From NCBI RefSeq assembly GCF_018613875.1, contig NZ_JAGGPJ010000013.1, positions 1 to 64,000 on the forward strand: a stretch of DNA of 64,000 nucleotides, read 5' to 3'. Shown here piece by piece: positions 47,053 through 56,411 of this stretch. The DNA is from Arthrobacter sp. ISL-28. Its GTDB lineage: Bacteria > Actinomycetota > Actinomycetes > Actinomycetales > Micrococcaceae. The notes beneath the pieces were generated by a model, which saw only the letters and a list, made by a program, of their open reading frames with translations, was not told where the DNA came from and did not search any database. Each line of letters opens with the position of its first letter. Position 1 is the first letter of the stretch. Made by a program: the position numbers and the translations under genes.

Positions 47053-48852
47053 ATGGCTTCATGGGTGGGTTTAATCGAATACTGGTCTCGAATTCAAACA
47101 ATCGTCATGCGATCGGGTGCGGTCGCGATGGGTGAACAGTTGCTGGTCCGGAGTGAAGGGTTCTTCCAACGGCTCGGACCCCGCATCCAGGTAGCTCTCT
47201 GCCAACTTCCTTTGACAATCATTATGGCGGCGATCGTTATTGCTGCCCCCTTCGCGTGGCCCGCGGTGCTTGCGAATGCCGTCTTTATCGCCTCCATCGT
47301 CCTGATCGGCCTGTTGTTCCTGGCCTGTTTCCTCATTCCCTGGGAACGCTTGCCGCCAGACGCCTATCTGATAATTCCGGTTCTCGATCTTTTCGTGATC
47401 GGGCTTGCCCGCAATGGCGCAACACCGGCCATTGGAGGGCTTGCGCTGCTGGCGATATTTCCTGTGATCTGGCTGTCCGCCTCGGGTTCGTTCTCACGCG
47501 GAACCATAATCCTGAGCTTTTTTGGCCCCCTGCTCATCACAGCCCCCCCGCTAATTCAGAAGTATCCCAACCTTTCAGCTTCGGAAGTCACGGGCGCCAT
47601 TCTGCTACCCCTCATGATGCTCGCCGTCTCGCTGGCAATCCGTTTCGCTAGCGTCAATGTCCGGATGCAGCGCCAGCGGCTGGAAAAGAAGGACGCTGAA
47701 CTCCGTGAACTGCTCGTCGAGAGCCGGAATCGCGAACGGCTCCTAAAAACCGTGCTGGACACGATCGACGTCGGCATTGTTGCCGTCGACGGCGACGGCA
47801 AAATCCTGCTGGTCAACGACCGGCAAAAAGAGTTCTATCGGGGGGCTTCTCCGGCAGAGACGGAAACGCTATCGGAAGAAGCCCGGCAGCTCATGTTTGC
47901 CCAGGACAAGATAACGCCGCTGCCTATAGACAAACGCCCCATCAGCCGCGCTGTTGCCGGCGAAACGTTCGCCGACTATCTCATTTGGTTGGGTGAAGGA
48001 AACAGAAAACGCGCCTTGTCAACAGCGGCCCGTGTCATTCAGAACGACGACGGCGTGTTCAACGGCGCTGTTATCGTCTACAGCGATGTCACAGGCCTCG
48101 TGGACGCGCTGGGTGTTAAGGAGGAGCTGATCTCCAACGTCTCGCACGAGTTCCGAAGCCCGCTGATGTCAGTTCTCGGCAACGTTGACCTGGTGCTGGA
48201 CGAAGCTGATGCACTGTCCTCCCTCGCCGTCCAACGGCTGCAAGTAGTGCAGCGCAACGCCGAGCGGCTTCTTGCCCTCGTCTCGGACCTCCTGGTCTCG
48301 GCGTCAACAGTTCTGGCCGTTCATCCACGGCGGACCGATCTCTCCGGCCTCATTGAAACAAGCATTGGCTCCGCCCAAGCCCAGGCTGACGCGACCCACG
48401 TGTCCCTCCGTACTGATGTCCCCGTTCCGCTGTGGGCCTATGCCGATCCGCTCCGGATCTCCCAGGCCCTCGACAACCTGGTCTCCAACGCCATCAAATA
48501 TTCTCCCGACGGCGGTGCCGTCACCGTCACTGCCCGGAGCAGCGACACCGGGGTACAGCTCGAAGTCCAGGACACCGGGATGGGCATCAGCGAAGACGAA
48601 GCGCCACGGATCTTCACCAGGTTCTTCCGGAGTCAGGCAGCCCGACAGGCATCAATTCCGGGCGTGGGCCTCGGCCTCTCCATCACGAAGACCATTGTGG
48701 AGCGGCATGGCGGCAAGATCTCGTGCGTCAGCAAGCCTGGAGCAGGCACCACCTTCACGATGACATTGCCCCGCGAACCTTCCACAGAGCCTGGCGAGCC
48801 AAAGAAGTTGGCTGCGGCCGACTCTTCCGGGGCAGCACGCTCCAGCGGTTAA
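47053..48852 (+). CDS. Membrane sensor histidine kinase with PAS domain
   Basis: 599 residues from ATG 47053; a longer in-frame start at 46921 would run into the shared promoter region. Six or so hydrophobic segments in the first ~200 residues (IIMAAIVIAAPFAWPAVLAN, IVLIGLLFLACFLIPW and others), then a coiled coil (RLEKKDAELRELLVESRNRERLL), a PAS-like domain (TVLDTIDVGIVAVDGDGKIL) and HisKA with His365 in NVSHEFRSPLMSVLGNVDLV. The ATPase domain has NLVSNAIKYSP (Asn479), QDTGMGISEDE and GVGLGLSITKTIVERHGG. The cue is probably a membrane state. Ends with a 4-base overlap against the convergent kinase fragment. Confidence 0.92.
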   Translation: MASWVGLIEYWSRIQTIVMRSGAVAMGEQLLVRSEGFFQRLGPRIQVALCQLPLTIIMAAIVIAAPFAWPAVLANAVFIASIVLIGLLFLACFLIPWERLPPDAYLIIPVLDLFVIGLARNGATPAIGGLALLAIFPVIWLSASGSFSRGTIILSFFGPLLITAPPLIQKYPNLSASEVTGAILLPLMMLAVSLAIRFASVNVRMQRQRLEKKDAELRELLVESRNRERLLKTVLDTIDVGIVAVDGDGKILLVNDRQKEFYRGASPAETETLSEEARQLMFAQDKITPLPIDKRPISRAVAGETFADYLIWLGEGNRKRALSTAARVIQNDDGVFNGAVIVYSDVTGLVDALGVKEELISNVSHEFRSPLMSVLGNVDLVLDEADALSSLAVQRLQVVQRNAERLLALVSDLLVSASTVLAVHPRRTDLSGLIETSIGSAQAQADATHVSLRTDVPVPLWAYADPLRISQALDNLVSNAIKYSPDGGAVTVTARSSDTGVQLEVQDTGMGISEDEAPRIFTRFFRSQAARQASIPGVGLGLSITKTIVERHGGKISCVSKPGAGTTFTMTLPREPSTEPGEPKKLAAADSSGAARSSG

Positions 48853-49334
48853 TCCAGGGGCAAACAGACTGTCACGCACGTTCCTGTGTCGGATGACGAG
48901 GCAACAGTCATCTGACCGCCTGCCGTTTCCATGGCGAGCCGCATGAGCCGCAACCCCATTCCGGTATGCCTGCCCTGCGTCGCGGCCTGGACGTCGAAGC
49001 CGACCCCGTTGTCGGTCACCTTCAACTGGACCTCGTGGCAGAGTGCGGGATGACTCACACAGCCCAGCCGAATGGTCACTGCGGACGCCTCGGCAAACTT
49101 ATAGACATTGCTGAGAAGCTCCTGCGCCGCCCGGTACAGCAGCGTTGCTGACTTCCGGTCCACTTCCATCCCGTGATGCGGAGTCTCCAGCCGCACCGTG
49201 ATCCCGTGTTCGCGCAGTGGTAGGGTCAAACGGTCAATCGCCCCCGCGACGCCAAGCGCATAGAAATCGACCGGGTGCGTATCGGTGAGTACGCCACGGA
49301 CTGCAACAACCTCGTCGCTTGATAGTGATTTCAT
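48849..49334 (-). CDS. NarL-type histidine kinase ATPase fragment
   Basis: 161 residues from ATG 49334. It contains only the HATPase half: LLYRAAQELLSNVYKFAEA (N box), VTDNGVGFDV (G1) and GMGLRLMRLAMETAGGQMTV (G2). The part before it, VLTDTHPVDFYALGVAGAIDR, corresponds to the linker just after the phospho-acceptor helix, so the sensor region and the His are missing. It is either a small ATPase-domain protein or the remnant of a larger kinase. A response regulator tail lies 100 bases upstream on the same strand, which favours decay. Confidence 0.65.
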   Translation of the reverse strand: MKSLSSDEVVAVRGVLTDTHPVDFYALGVAGAIDRLTLPLREHGITVRLETPHHGMEVDRKSATLLYRAAQELLSNVYKFAEASAVTIRLGCVSHPALCHEVQLKVTDNGVGFDVQAATQGRHTGMGLRLMRLAMETAGGQMTVASSSDTGTCVTVCLPLD

Positions 49335-49436
49335 GCTTCTACCGTGCGCCTGCGCCCTTGGTATTTTCCTGCAGTTCTCCCGGCCACCCCCCGTTTGTAG
49401 GGGTCCGTTCACTTGGGCGCAGCCGAAGCCTGCAAC

Positions 49437-49526
49437 TTATGCCAAGGTGTAGCCAGCACCGCGGACGGTCTTGAGCCACCTCGGTGAACGGGCATCGTCC
49501 CCGAGCTTCCGCCGCAGACGACTTAC
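49437..49526 (-). pseudogene. C-terminal remnant of an OmpR-family response regulator
   Basis: About 29 codons reading VSRLRRKLGDDARSPRWLKT, then VRGAGYTLA and a TAA stop. This is the end of a winged-helix response regulator (recognition-helix tail and beta-hairpin) with no start or receiver. It begins immediately after the truA stop, so a deletion joined the two. Too short for a normal gene call. Confidence 0.75.
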
Positions 49527-50417
49527 TTACTCCCGCAAGGCCCGCGTCAGCTCCGCCCGCGCCAGCAGTTCGCCGTCCGACGGGTAAGCCACTTCCTCCA
49601 GCACCAGCGGGTGCGGCGCCGCCAGCACGGAGCGGGCGTCGCGCTTCTTCATCAGCAGCCGCTCGTGCAGCCATCCCGGGGGTTCCAGCCCCTCGCCCAC
49701 GTACAGAGCGGACCCCACCAGCGCGCGCACCATGTTGTGGCAGAACGCATCCGCCTGCACCGTGGCGACAATGACCCCGTCCTCTCCGCGGGCGAATTCG
49801 AAGCGTTGCAGGTCCCGGATGGTGGTGGAACCCTCGCGCGGCTTGCAGTAGGACAGAAAGTTCTGCAGGCCCAGCAGCTTGGACGCGCCCTCATTCAGGA
49901 GGTCCACGTCCAGTGGGGACTTGTGCCACAGGGTGTCATACCGGCCCAGCGGATCCCACAGCGCCGGGCCATCCGCGATCCGGTAGCTGTAGCGGCGCCA
50001 CAGCGCCGAGAAGCGGGCGTCGAAACCTTCCGGCGCAACCGAAACCTGATGCACCACGATGGCTCCGGTCAGGTCCCCCAGCCCCCGGCTTAACGCGCCA
50101 CGCAAACGGCGCAAAAGCGCGACGGCGGGATCGAGTTCCGCACCGCGGTTCAGTCCCCGCCACTCGGCTTCCGTCAGGTCGAGATGGACCACCTGGCCGC
50201 GGGCGTGGACGCCGGCGTCGGTGCGGCCGGCCACGGTCACCCGGACCGGCCGGCGGACGAGCAGTTCCAGCGCCGCCTCCAGGGTGCCCTGAACTGTACG
50301 AAGACCAGGCTGCAGGGCCCACCCGCTGAAGGGGCCGCCGTCGTACGCCAAATCGAGCCGGATACGCAAAAACCCGCCGCCCCCCAAAACGGGGGCCGCG
50401 GGTTTTTGATCGTTCAT
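49527..50417 (-). CDS. truA: tRNA pseudouridine synthase A
   Basis: Makes pseudouridine at positions 38-40 of tRNA anticodon stems. Up to 296 residues. AYDGGPFSGWALQPGLRTVQ and VAGRTDAGVHARGQVVH, with the catalytic Asp, are diagnostic; RSYRIADG-type sequence (WRRYSYRIADG) and FCHNMVRALVGSALYVGEG follow. The rplQ terminator hairpin overlaps codons 4-17, so translation may instead begin at TTG 50369 (280 residues, LRIRLDLAYDGG), which matches the usual TruA N-terminus. Directly downstream lies a response regulator scrap. Confidence 0.95.
   Translation of the reverse strand: MNDQKPAAPVLGGGGFLRIRLDLAYDGGPFSGWALQPGLRTVQGTLEAALELLVRRPVRVTVAGRTDAGVHARGQVVHLDLTEAEWRGLNRGAELDPAVALLRRLRGALSRGLGDLTGAIVVHQVSVAPEGFDARFSALWRRYSYRIADGPALWDPLGRYDTLWHKSPLDVDLLNEGASKLLGLQNFLSYCKPREGSTTIRDLQRFEFARGEDGVIVATVQADAFCHNMVRALVGSALYVGEGLEPPGWLHERLLMKKRDARSVLAAPHPLVLEEVAYPSDGELLARAELTRALRE
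50368..50407 (-). terminator. Terminator of rplQ, inside the first truA codons
   Basis: A GC-rich hairpin (50368-50384 with 50391-50407, two small bulges, loop of about 6) with a run of five A on one side and five T on the other. On the minus strand it ends in TTTTT. It lies about 40 bases after the rplQ stop and within the annotated truA N-terminus. Confidence 0.75.
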
Positions 50418-50448
50418 AGACTTAAGTCTATGCGAAGGAATCAGCGAA

Positions 50449-51012
50449 TTACTTCGCGTCCTTTGCGGACTCGTCAGCAGCTTCCTCAGCAGGAGCTTCC
50501 TCAGCGGCCGGAGCCTCTTCGGTTGCAGCTTCGGCCTCAGCAGCTTCGGGAGCTTCGGTCTCAGCGACCTCGGCCTCGGGGGCTTCCTCGGCAGCCGGGG
50601 CAGCCTTGGCAGCAGCCTGGGTAGCCTCGGCTACAACGGCCTGCTTGGCGGAAACCGGCTCCAGAACCAGTTCGATGACAGCCATGGGGGCGTTGTCGCC
50701 CTTGCGGTTGCCGATCTTGGTGATGCGGGTGTAGCCGCCGTCGCGGTTCTCCACTGCCTGTGCAATGTCGGTGAACAGCTCGTGGACGACGCCCTTGTTG
50801 CTGATCAGGCCGAGTACACGACGGCGGGAAGCGAGGTCGCCGCGCTTGGCGAAGGTCACCAGGCGCTCTGCGTACGGCTTCAGGCGCTTGGCCTTGGTCA
50901 CCGTGGTGGTGATCCGCTTGTGCTCGAACAGTGCTGCTGCCAGGTTCGCGAGCATGAGACGCTCGTGAGCCGGGCCGCCTCCGAGGCGCGGACCCTTAGT
51001 GGGGGTAGGCAT
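50449..51012 (-). CDS. rplQ: 50S ribosomal protein L17 with acidic tail
   Basis: 187 residues. The L17 core (about 1-120) starts [18 protein letters not shown] and includes [22 protein letters not shown] and [20 protein letters not shown]. The final ~65 residues are almost only Ala/Glu/Pro ([20 protein letters not shown]), a tail common in Micrococcaceae L17. Follows rpoA by 77 bases. Confidence 0.97.
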   Translation of the reverse strand: MPTPTKGPRLGGGPAHERLMLANLAAALFEHKRITTTVTKAKRLKPYAERLVTFAKRGDLASRRRVLGLISNKGVVHELFTDIAQAVENRDGGYTRITKIGNRKGDNAPMAVIELVLEPVSAKQAVVAEATQAAAKAAPAAEEAPEAEVAETEAPEAAEAEAATEEAPAAEEAPAEEAADESAKDAK

Positions 51013-51089
51013 AATTGTTTCTCCTCATATGGAAGCCAGTGGGCTGCGCACACCATGGTGCATCCAGCCCGCCGGCCAAGATCTGCTTG

Positions 51090-52100
51090 TTAGAGCTCGT
51101 CGTCGCTGAAAGCGGCGTCGTCCTCTTCGATGGCTGCGGCGCGGGCAGCGAGGTCGAAGCCGGGAGGCGAGTCCTTGAGGGACAGTCCCAGTTCAACCAG
51201 CTTTGCCTTGACCTCATCGATGGACTTGGCACCGAAGTTACGGATGTCCATCAGGTCAGCCTCGGAGCGGGCAACGAGTTCACCCACGGTGTGGATGCCC
51301 TCACGCTTGAGGCAGTTGTAGGAACGGACGGTGAGGTCCAGATCCTCGATCGGCAGAGCCATGTCTGCTGCCAGGGCAGCATCCGTCGGCGACGGGCCAA
51401 TCTCGATACCTTCAGCTGCGGTGTTCAGCTCGCGGGCCAGACCGAACAGTTCCACCAGGGTGGTACCTGCCGAAGCAACGGCATCGCGCGGGGCGATGGC
51501 CTGCTTGGTCTCGACGTCGACAATGAGCTTGTCGAAGTCAGTGCGCTGCTCAACACGGGTGGCTTCCACGCGGAAAGTAACCTTCAGCACCGGCGAGTAG
51601 ATGGAGTCGACCGGGATGCGGCCGATCTCTGCGTCGCCGGACTTGTTCTGAGCTGCCGAAACGTAGCCGCGGCCGCGCTCGATGGTGAGTTCGAGTTCGA
51701 ACTTGCCCTTCGAGTTCAGCGTGGCAATGTGCAGATCCGGGTTGTGGAATTCGACGCCGGCCGGCGGAGCGATGTCCGCGGCGGTGACGACTCCGGGTCC
51801 CTGCTTGCGCAGGTAAGCAACAACCGGCTCGTCGTGTTCGGAGGACACGGACAGGTTCTTGATGTTCAGGATGATCTCGGTGACATCTTCCTTGACACCC
51901 GGAACCGTGGTGAACTCGTGCAGCACGCCATCGATCCGGATGCTGGTTACAGCGGCACCGGGAATGGAGGAGAGCAGGGTACGGCGGAGGGAGTTTCCGA
52001 GTGTGTAACCGAAGCCCGGCTCCAGCGGTTCAATGATGAAACGGGAGCGGTTATCGGAGACGACCTCTTCGGAGAGGGTGGGGCGCTGTGCAATGAGCAC
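51090..52100 (-). CDS. rpoA: RNA polymerase alpha subunit
   Basis: 336 residues. N-terminal dimerisation domain ([39 protein letters not shown]) and a C-terminal domain ([40 protein letters not shown]) that contacts promoter DNA and activators. Lies in the usual place between rpsK and rplQ. Confidence 0.99.
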   Translation of the reverse strand: MLIAQRPTLSEEVVSDNRSRFIIEPLEPGFGYTLGNSLRRTLLSSIPGAAVTSIRIDGVLHEFTTVPGVKEDVTEIILNIKNLSVSSEHDEPVVAYLRKQGPGVVTAADIAPPAGVEFHNPDLHIATLNSKGKFELELTIERGRGYVSAAQNKSGDAEIGRIPVDSIYSPVLKVTFRVEATRVEQRTDFDKLIVDVETKQAIAPRDAVASAGTTLVELFGLARELNTAAEGIEIGPSPTDAALAADMALPIEDLDLTVRSYNCLKREGIHTVGELVARSEADLMDIRNFGAKSIDEVKAKLVELGLSLKDSPPGFDLAARAAAIEEDDAAFSDDEL

Positions 52101-52229
52101 TTAGGTTTCCTTTCGGCGAGCATCCGCTATATGACGCAACACAGGTGGTGGAAAATCGGTCTGAAGACTTAACGCGCTGGGCTTGCCCGGACCGCTATCG
52201 GTCCGGGCAAGCTCATACGCGGAAAAGGC

Positions 52230-52631
52230 TTAGACGCGGCGGCGCTTCGGCGGACGGCAGCCGTTGTGCGCGGCGGGGGTGACGTCCTGGATGGAGCCAA
52301 CCTCGAGGCCAGCAGCCTGCAGCGAACGGATCGCGGTCTCGCGTCCGGATCCCGGTCCCTTCACGAACACGTCAACCTTCTTCAGGCCGTGCTCCTGTGC
52401 ACGCTTGGCGGCAGCTTCGGCAGCCATCTGTGCAGCGAACGGGGTGGACTTACGTGAGCCCTTGAATCCAACCTCACCGGCGGAAGCCCAGGAGATGACA
52501 GCACCGGACGGGTCCGTGATGGACACGATGGTGTTGTTAAAGGTGCTCTTGATGTGCGCCTGGCCAAGCGCGATATTCTTCTTGTCCTTCTTACGCGGCT
52601 TGCGAACCGCGCCACGAGTCTTCGGGGGCAT
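52230..52631 (-). CDS. rpsK: 30S ribosomal protein S11
   Basis: 133 residues. Contains [38 protein letters not shown] and [18 protein letters not shown] at the C-terminus, all standard. Lies between rpsM and rpoA. Confidence 0.99.
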   Translation of the reverse strand: MPPKTRGAVRKPRKKDKKNIALGQAHIKSTFNNTIVSITDPSGAVISWASAGEVGFKGSRKSTPFAAQMAAEAAAKRAQEHGLKKVDVFVKGPGSGRETAIRSLQAAGLEVGSIQDVTPAAHNGCRPPKRRRV

Positions 52632-52683
52632 TTTTTCTCCTACAGAAAGTTATCGGGGGAAAACCGAGCTAATCCCTCAGGGA

Positions 52684-53058
52684 TTAACGGGCCTTCTTCT
52701 TGCCGGCGACGGTACGCTTCGGGCCCTTGCGGGTACGTGCGTTGGTCTTCGTACGCTGTCCGCGTACGGGCAGGCCCTTGCGGTGGCGCAGGCCTTCGTA
52801 GCTGCCGATTTCTACCTTGCGGCGGATATCTGCTGCTACTTCGCGGCGAAGGTCACCCTCAACCTTGTAGTTGCCTTCAATGTAGTCACGCAGCTGGACC
52901 AGTTCGGCGTCGCTGAGGTCCTTTACGCGGACGTCAGCGCTGATGCCGGTGGCAGCCAGGGTTTCGTGTGCACGGGTCTTGCCCACGCCGTAGATGTAAG
53001 TAAGCGCAATTTCCAGCCGCTTTTCGCGGGGAATGTCTACGCCAGCGAGACGAGCCAT
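52684..53058 (-). CDS. rpsM: 30S ribosomal protein S13
   Basis: 124 residues from [36 protein letters not shown] and [19 protein letters not shown] are the expected blocks; the basic C-terminal tail ends VAGKKKAR. An upstream in-frame start at 53109 is rejected because it would run outside the family length. Confidence 0.98.
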   Translation of the reverse strand: MARLAGVDIPREKRLEIALTYIYGVGKTRAHETLAATGISADVRVKDLSDAELVQLRDYIEGNYKVEGDLRREVAADIRRKVEIGSYEGLRHRKGLPVRGQRTKTNARTRKGPKRTVAGKKKAR

Positions 53059-53231
53059 AGTGGCAGTGCTCCTTGAATAAACCGGAGGTCGTAGGCAGTA
53101 CACCCGCACTTTCAGTGCGGCCCCAGCCTCCGACCGGGGGTTAGCTGTCCAGGCCCATACGTCCCAATTCAGCTTGTGCTGCCTTTTATTTACTTGCGTG
53201 GGTTAGCAACCCAGGGATTCCCGGAAGGGAA

Positions 53232-53345
53232 TTAGCCCTGGCGCTGCTTGTGGCGCGGGTTCTCGCAGATCACCATGACCCGGCCATTACGGCGGATCAC
53301 TTTGCACTTTTCGCAGATCTGCTTGACGCTCGGCTTGACCTTCAT
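53232..53345 (-). CDS. rpmJ: 50S ribosomal protein L36
   Basis: 37 residues, [20 protein letters not shown] to PRHKQRQG, with the zinc-binding set Cys11, Cys14, Cys27 and His32, so this is the zinc-binding (C+) form. Smaller than most gene finders' cut-off but certain. Between infA and rpsM. Confidence 0.97.
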   Translation of the reverse strand: MKVKPSVKQICEKCKVIRRNGRVMVICENPRHKQRQG

Positions 53346-53415
53346 GGCGTTCCTTTGCGTGATAGCAGTTGGTCCGATGGACCGGCCTTCGGCAGTTGCT
53401 CTGGCCGCCCAACGT

Positions 53416-53637
53416 TTACTTGTAGCGGTAGACGATACGACCACGTGTCAGGTCGTAAGGGCTCAGCTCCACCACTACGCGGTCCTCAGGGAGAATCCTG
53501 ATGTAGTGCTGACGCATTTTTCCAGAGATGTGTGCCAGAACGACGTGCTTGTTGGTGAGCTCAACGCGAAACATCGCGTTGGGCAGCGCCTCAGTCACTA
53601 CGCCCTCGATCTCTATGACCCCGTCCTTCTTGGCCAT
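53416..53637 (-). CDS. infA: Translation initiation factor IF-1
   Basis: 73 residues, an OB-fold protein binding the 30S A site. [40 protein letters not shown] and [16 protein letters not shown] are typical. First gene of infA-rpmJ-rpsM-rpsK-rpoA-rplQ; AGCGGAGGAT precedes the ATG. Confidence 0.98.
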   Translation of the reverse strand: MAKKDGVIEIEGVVTEALPNAMFRVELTNKHVVLAHISGKMRQHYIRILPEDRVVVELSPYDLTRGRIVYRYK

Positions 53638-53790
53638 ATCCTCCGCTAACTGTTGTTTGCCTCAGCCCTCCGGATTGCACCGGGCATGACTGCGGACGTT
53701 TTTTTGATTTGATTGATCGTCGCCTTCCGGCCACAAATGGGCGTGGCAGGGCAGACAACCAACAAGCAACATTACGGCATTTGGTCCGGA

Positions 53791-53819
53791 ATGTTAAATC
53801 CAGCCATGGTAGCGCACAA
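53791..53819 (-). promoter_or_regulatory. Probable promoter of the infA-rplQ operon
   Basis: On the minus strand TTGTGC (53819-53814) and TAACAT (53796-53791) are exactly 17 bases apart, which fits a sigma-70 type promoter. It would give a leader of about 150 bases before infA. Confidence 0.55.
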
Positions 53820-53833
53820 TGCCGCTGCACGCA

Positions 53834-54826
53834 TCAGAAACTGTACGCATCAAATGTTCCTGCCTCCGTTGTGACGGCCACCGCGCTGCCGACCCCGTCC
53901 AGGATCGCCAAACGTACGACGTCGGCTGCCGCACTTTGCAGGGTGATCAGACTCAGCTGCCGGGCAGCTTCCGTGCTCCGGTCCAACGTGAGCTCCCCGG
54001 TGGCCAGGCAGAACACCGTGTCCCCGTCCGCCAGGGTATGGCTGGGGTTCAGTGCCCTGGCCAGTCCGGCGTGCGCGGCGGAGGCGGTCCGCTTGCACTC
54101 GGCCACGTCGAGGGCGGCATTGGTGGCGACAACGACGAGGGTGGTGTTGAGGGGTGGCGGCTGTTCCCGCTGATTGAGCTTGTCGAAATCATCCGGAGCC
54201 CTGGCCTCGACAGCCCCGACCGGCGTGGTGAACGGCAGTCCTACCGCATTGACTACCGCTAGAGCCCCGACAACGACCCCATTGTCTAAAGTGACGGAGG
54301 CTGTGCCCACTCCCCCTTTGAACGTGCCCCGGCCCATGACCGCCCCGGTGCCGGCTCCCACATTGCCGCGTTCGACGTCGTGCCTGTCCTTCTGGGCTCC
54401 GGCCGCAACAGCTGCCGCATAGCCCATGTCGGCGTCGGGGCGGGCGGAAAAGTCGCCGCCGCGGCCGAGGTCGAAGATAGCTGCGGCCGGGACGATCGGA
54501 ACCACCCCGCCGGTGACTTCAAAACCGCGTCCTTGCTCCTCGCACCAGCGCTGGACGCCGTGGGCGGTTACCAGGCCGTAGGCGCTTCCGCCGGTGAGCA
54601 CCACGGCGTCCACGGTGGCCACGAGTGTTGTGGGGTCCAGCGCATCGATCTCGTGGGTGCCGGGACCTCCACCGCGGACATCCACCGAGCCGACGGTCCC
54701 CGGCGGCGGCAGGACCACCGTCACGCCACTCAGCCAGCCGCCGCCGGACTTCTGCTGGTGACCGACCCGCAGGCCCGGCACGTCAGTAATCGTTCCCGTC
54801 GCTCCCGCTGCCCCGTTGGCGTTCAT
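53834..54826 (-). CDS. P1/S58-family peptidase (DmpA-like L-aminopeptidase/D-esterase)
   Basis: About 330 residues from ATG 54826; two earlier in-frame starts (54835, 54865) add 3 or 13 residues. It belongs to self-cleaving DmpA-like N-terminal nucleophile peptidases: GLRVGHQQKSGGGWLSGVTV, VLTGGSAYGLVTAHGVQRW and GNVGAGTGAVMGRGTFKGGV are family blocks. NTTLVVVATNAALD holds the expected autocleavage site and nucleophile Thr. Substrates are uncertain; relatives release N-terminal amino acids or beta-amino acids. It follows map by 56 bases on the same strand. Confidence 0.87.
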   Translation of the reverse strand: MNANGAAGATGTITDVPGLRVGHQQKSGGGWLSGVTVVLPPPGTVGSVDVRGGGPGTHEIDALDPTTLVATVDAVVLTGGSAYGLVTAHGVQRWCEEQGRGFEVTGGVVPIVPAAAIFDLGRGGDFSARPDADMGYAAAVAAGAQKDRHDVERGNVGAGTGAVMGRGTFKGGVGTASVTLDNGVVVGALAVVNAVGLPFTTPVGAVEARAPDDFDKLNQREQPPPLNTTLVVVATNAALDVAECKRTASAAHAGLARALNPSHTLADGDTVFCLATGELTLDRSTEAARQLSLITLQSAAADVVRLAILDGVGSAVAVTTEAGTFDAYSF

Positions 54827-54882
54827 GGCTCCCATTCTGCCCCCTGCCCGCCGGCCAACGTCCACCCATTCGGAAGTCGGCG

Positions 54883-55710
54883 CTAAGGAATCGGAACGGG
54901 AACAACGCCGAGCGGCGCAAGCTGGGCGGCGCCGCCGTCGGGTGCCGAAAGCACCCAGATGCCCTTCTCATGGACAGCTACGGAATGCTCCCACTGGCAG
55001 GAGCGCATGCCGTCGGTGGTGACCACGGTCCAGTCATCGTCCAGGACAGCCGTTTCGATGCTGCCGCGCACCAGCATCGGTTCAATCGCAAGGCACAGCC
55101 CGGGGCGGATCTTCGGGCCGCGGTGCGTGGTGCGGTAATTGAGCACGTCCGGGGCCATGTGCATCTCTGAGCCGATGCCGTGGCCCACGTAGTCCTCGAG
55201 GATGCCCAGCGGCTTGCCCGGGACGGCCGAGACGTAGTCGTCCACGGCGCAGCCAATGTCCCCCACGAACTTGCCGGTCGCCAGCGCGGCAATCCCCCGC
55301 CACATGGCCGCCTGCGTGACATCGGAGAGCCTCTGGTCCTCGGGGTCGGCCGTGCCCACGATCACCGTGCGCGCGGAATCCGAGTGCCAGCCGTCCACGA
55401 TCGCGCCGCCGTCGATCGAGATGATGTCGCCGTCCTGCAGGACCCTGGGGCCGGGGATGCCGTGGACCACCTCTTCGTTCACGGACGTGCAGATGCTGGC
55501 CGGGAAGCCGTGGTAGCCCAGGAAGTTGGACTTGGCGCCTGCCTCCAGGAGCACGGACGCGAACACGTCGTCGAGCTGCTTGGTGGTGACCCCCGGTGCG
55601 GCTGCGGCAACGGCAGCGTCCAGGGCGCGGCTCAGGACCAGCCCGGCCTCGTGCATGGTGCGCATCTGGGCGTTGGTCTTGTACTCGATCCGTGGCTGGC
55701 CGAATGCCAT
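54883..55710 (-). CDS. map: Type I methionine aminopeptidase
   Basis: Removes the initiator Met from nascent proteins. 275 residues. The five metal ligands can be placed: Asp in IISIDGGAIVDGWHSDSART (two Asp), His in YVGHGIGSEMH, Glu in CLAIEPMLV and Glu in CQWEHSVAV. Near secY and adk as in many bacteria, but a hairpin after adk suggests its own promoter. Confidence 0.97.
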   Translation of the reverse strand: MAFGQPRIEYKTNAQMRTMHEAGLVLSRALDAAVAAAAPGVTTKQLDDVFASVLLEAGAKSNFLGYHGFPASICTSVNEEVVHGIPGPRVLQDGDIISIDGGAIVDGWHSDSARTVIVGTADPEDQRLSDVTQAAMWRGIAALATGKFVGDIGCAVDDYVSAVPGKPLGILEDYVGHGIGSEMHMAPDVLNYRTTHRGPKIRPGLCLAIEPMLVRGSIETAVLDDDWTVVTTDGMRSCQWEHSVAVHEKGIWVLSAPDGGAAQLAPLGVVPVPIP

Positions 55711-55783
55711 CTGCGGTGCTTCCTCTCGATGATGCCTCCGCCGGCCAAACTGCAGTGCTGGCCGGGCTGAGGGCTAAAAGCCG

Positions 55784-55815
55784 GAGGCCCCTCCCAACGA
55801 ACCGGGAGGAGCCTC
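55784..55815 (-). terminator. Hairpin after adk
   Basis: A 12-bp stem with one mismatch (55784-55795 with 55804-55815) and an 8-base loop, followed on the minus strand by CGGCTTTTAG. Lies 17 bases after the adk stop and before map. Confidence 0.65.
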
Positions 55816-55832
55816 ATAGCGTTGTTACTGAA

Positions 55833-56411
55833 TCAGGCGGCCTGAGCCTCTTTGATGGCCTGCATGACGCGGTCGGTGACCTCGTCGATGGCGCCAATGC
55901 CGTCCACCTGGGTGAGGATCCCGCGCTCGGCGTATTTGGCCACAACGGTCTCCGTCTGCTCGTGGTACAGGTCCAGGCGGTGGCGGATGACGGCCTCGTT
56001 GTCGTCGCTGCGGCCGGTTTCCTTGGCACGGCCCAGAAGGCGTGCAACGAGTTCCTCGTCGTCAGCAGTCAGCTGCAGGACGACGTCGAGCCGCTGGTCA
56101 CCATTGGCCAGGATCTCGTCCAGGTACTCCACCTGTGCCGTGGTGCGCGGGTAGCCGTCCAGCAGGAAGCCGTCCTCGACGTCGGGCTCGCTGAGGCGGT
56201 CGCGAACCATCTTGTTGGTCACGCTGTCCGGAACAAAGTCCCCCGCGTCCATGTACTTCTTCGCTTCGATACCGAGCGGCGTTTCACCCTTGACGTTCGC
56301 TCGGAAGATGTCGCCGGTGGAGATCGCAACAACGCCGAGGCGCTCCGAGATGCGTTCCGCCTGCGTACCCTTGCCGGAACCCGGAGGTCCGATAATCAAC
56401 ATTCTGGTCAT
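55833..56411 (-). CDS. adk: Adenylate kinase, short form
   Basis: 192 residues; ATP + AMP to 2 ADP. P-loop GPPGSGKGTQAERISERLG, AMP-binding DGYPRTTAQVEYL and RLLGRAKETGRSDDNE. The large LID domain with its zinc site is missing, as in other actinobacterial forms. The ATG overlaps the secY stop by 4 bases. Confidence 0.97.
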   Translation of the reverse strand: MTRMLIIGPPGSGKGTQAERISERLGVVAISTGDIFRANVKGETPLGIEAKKYMDAGDFVPDSVTNKMVRDRLSEPDVEDGFLLDGYPRTTAQVEYLDEILANGDQRLDVVLQLTADDEELVARLLGRAKETGRSDDNEAVIRHRLDLYHEQTETVVAKYAERGILTQVDGIGAIDEVTDRVMQAIKEAQAA

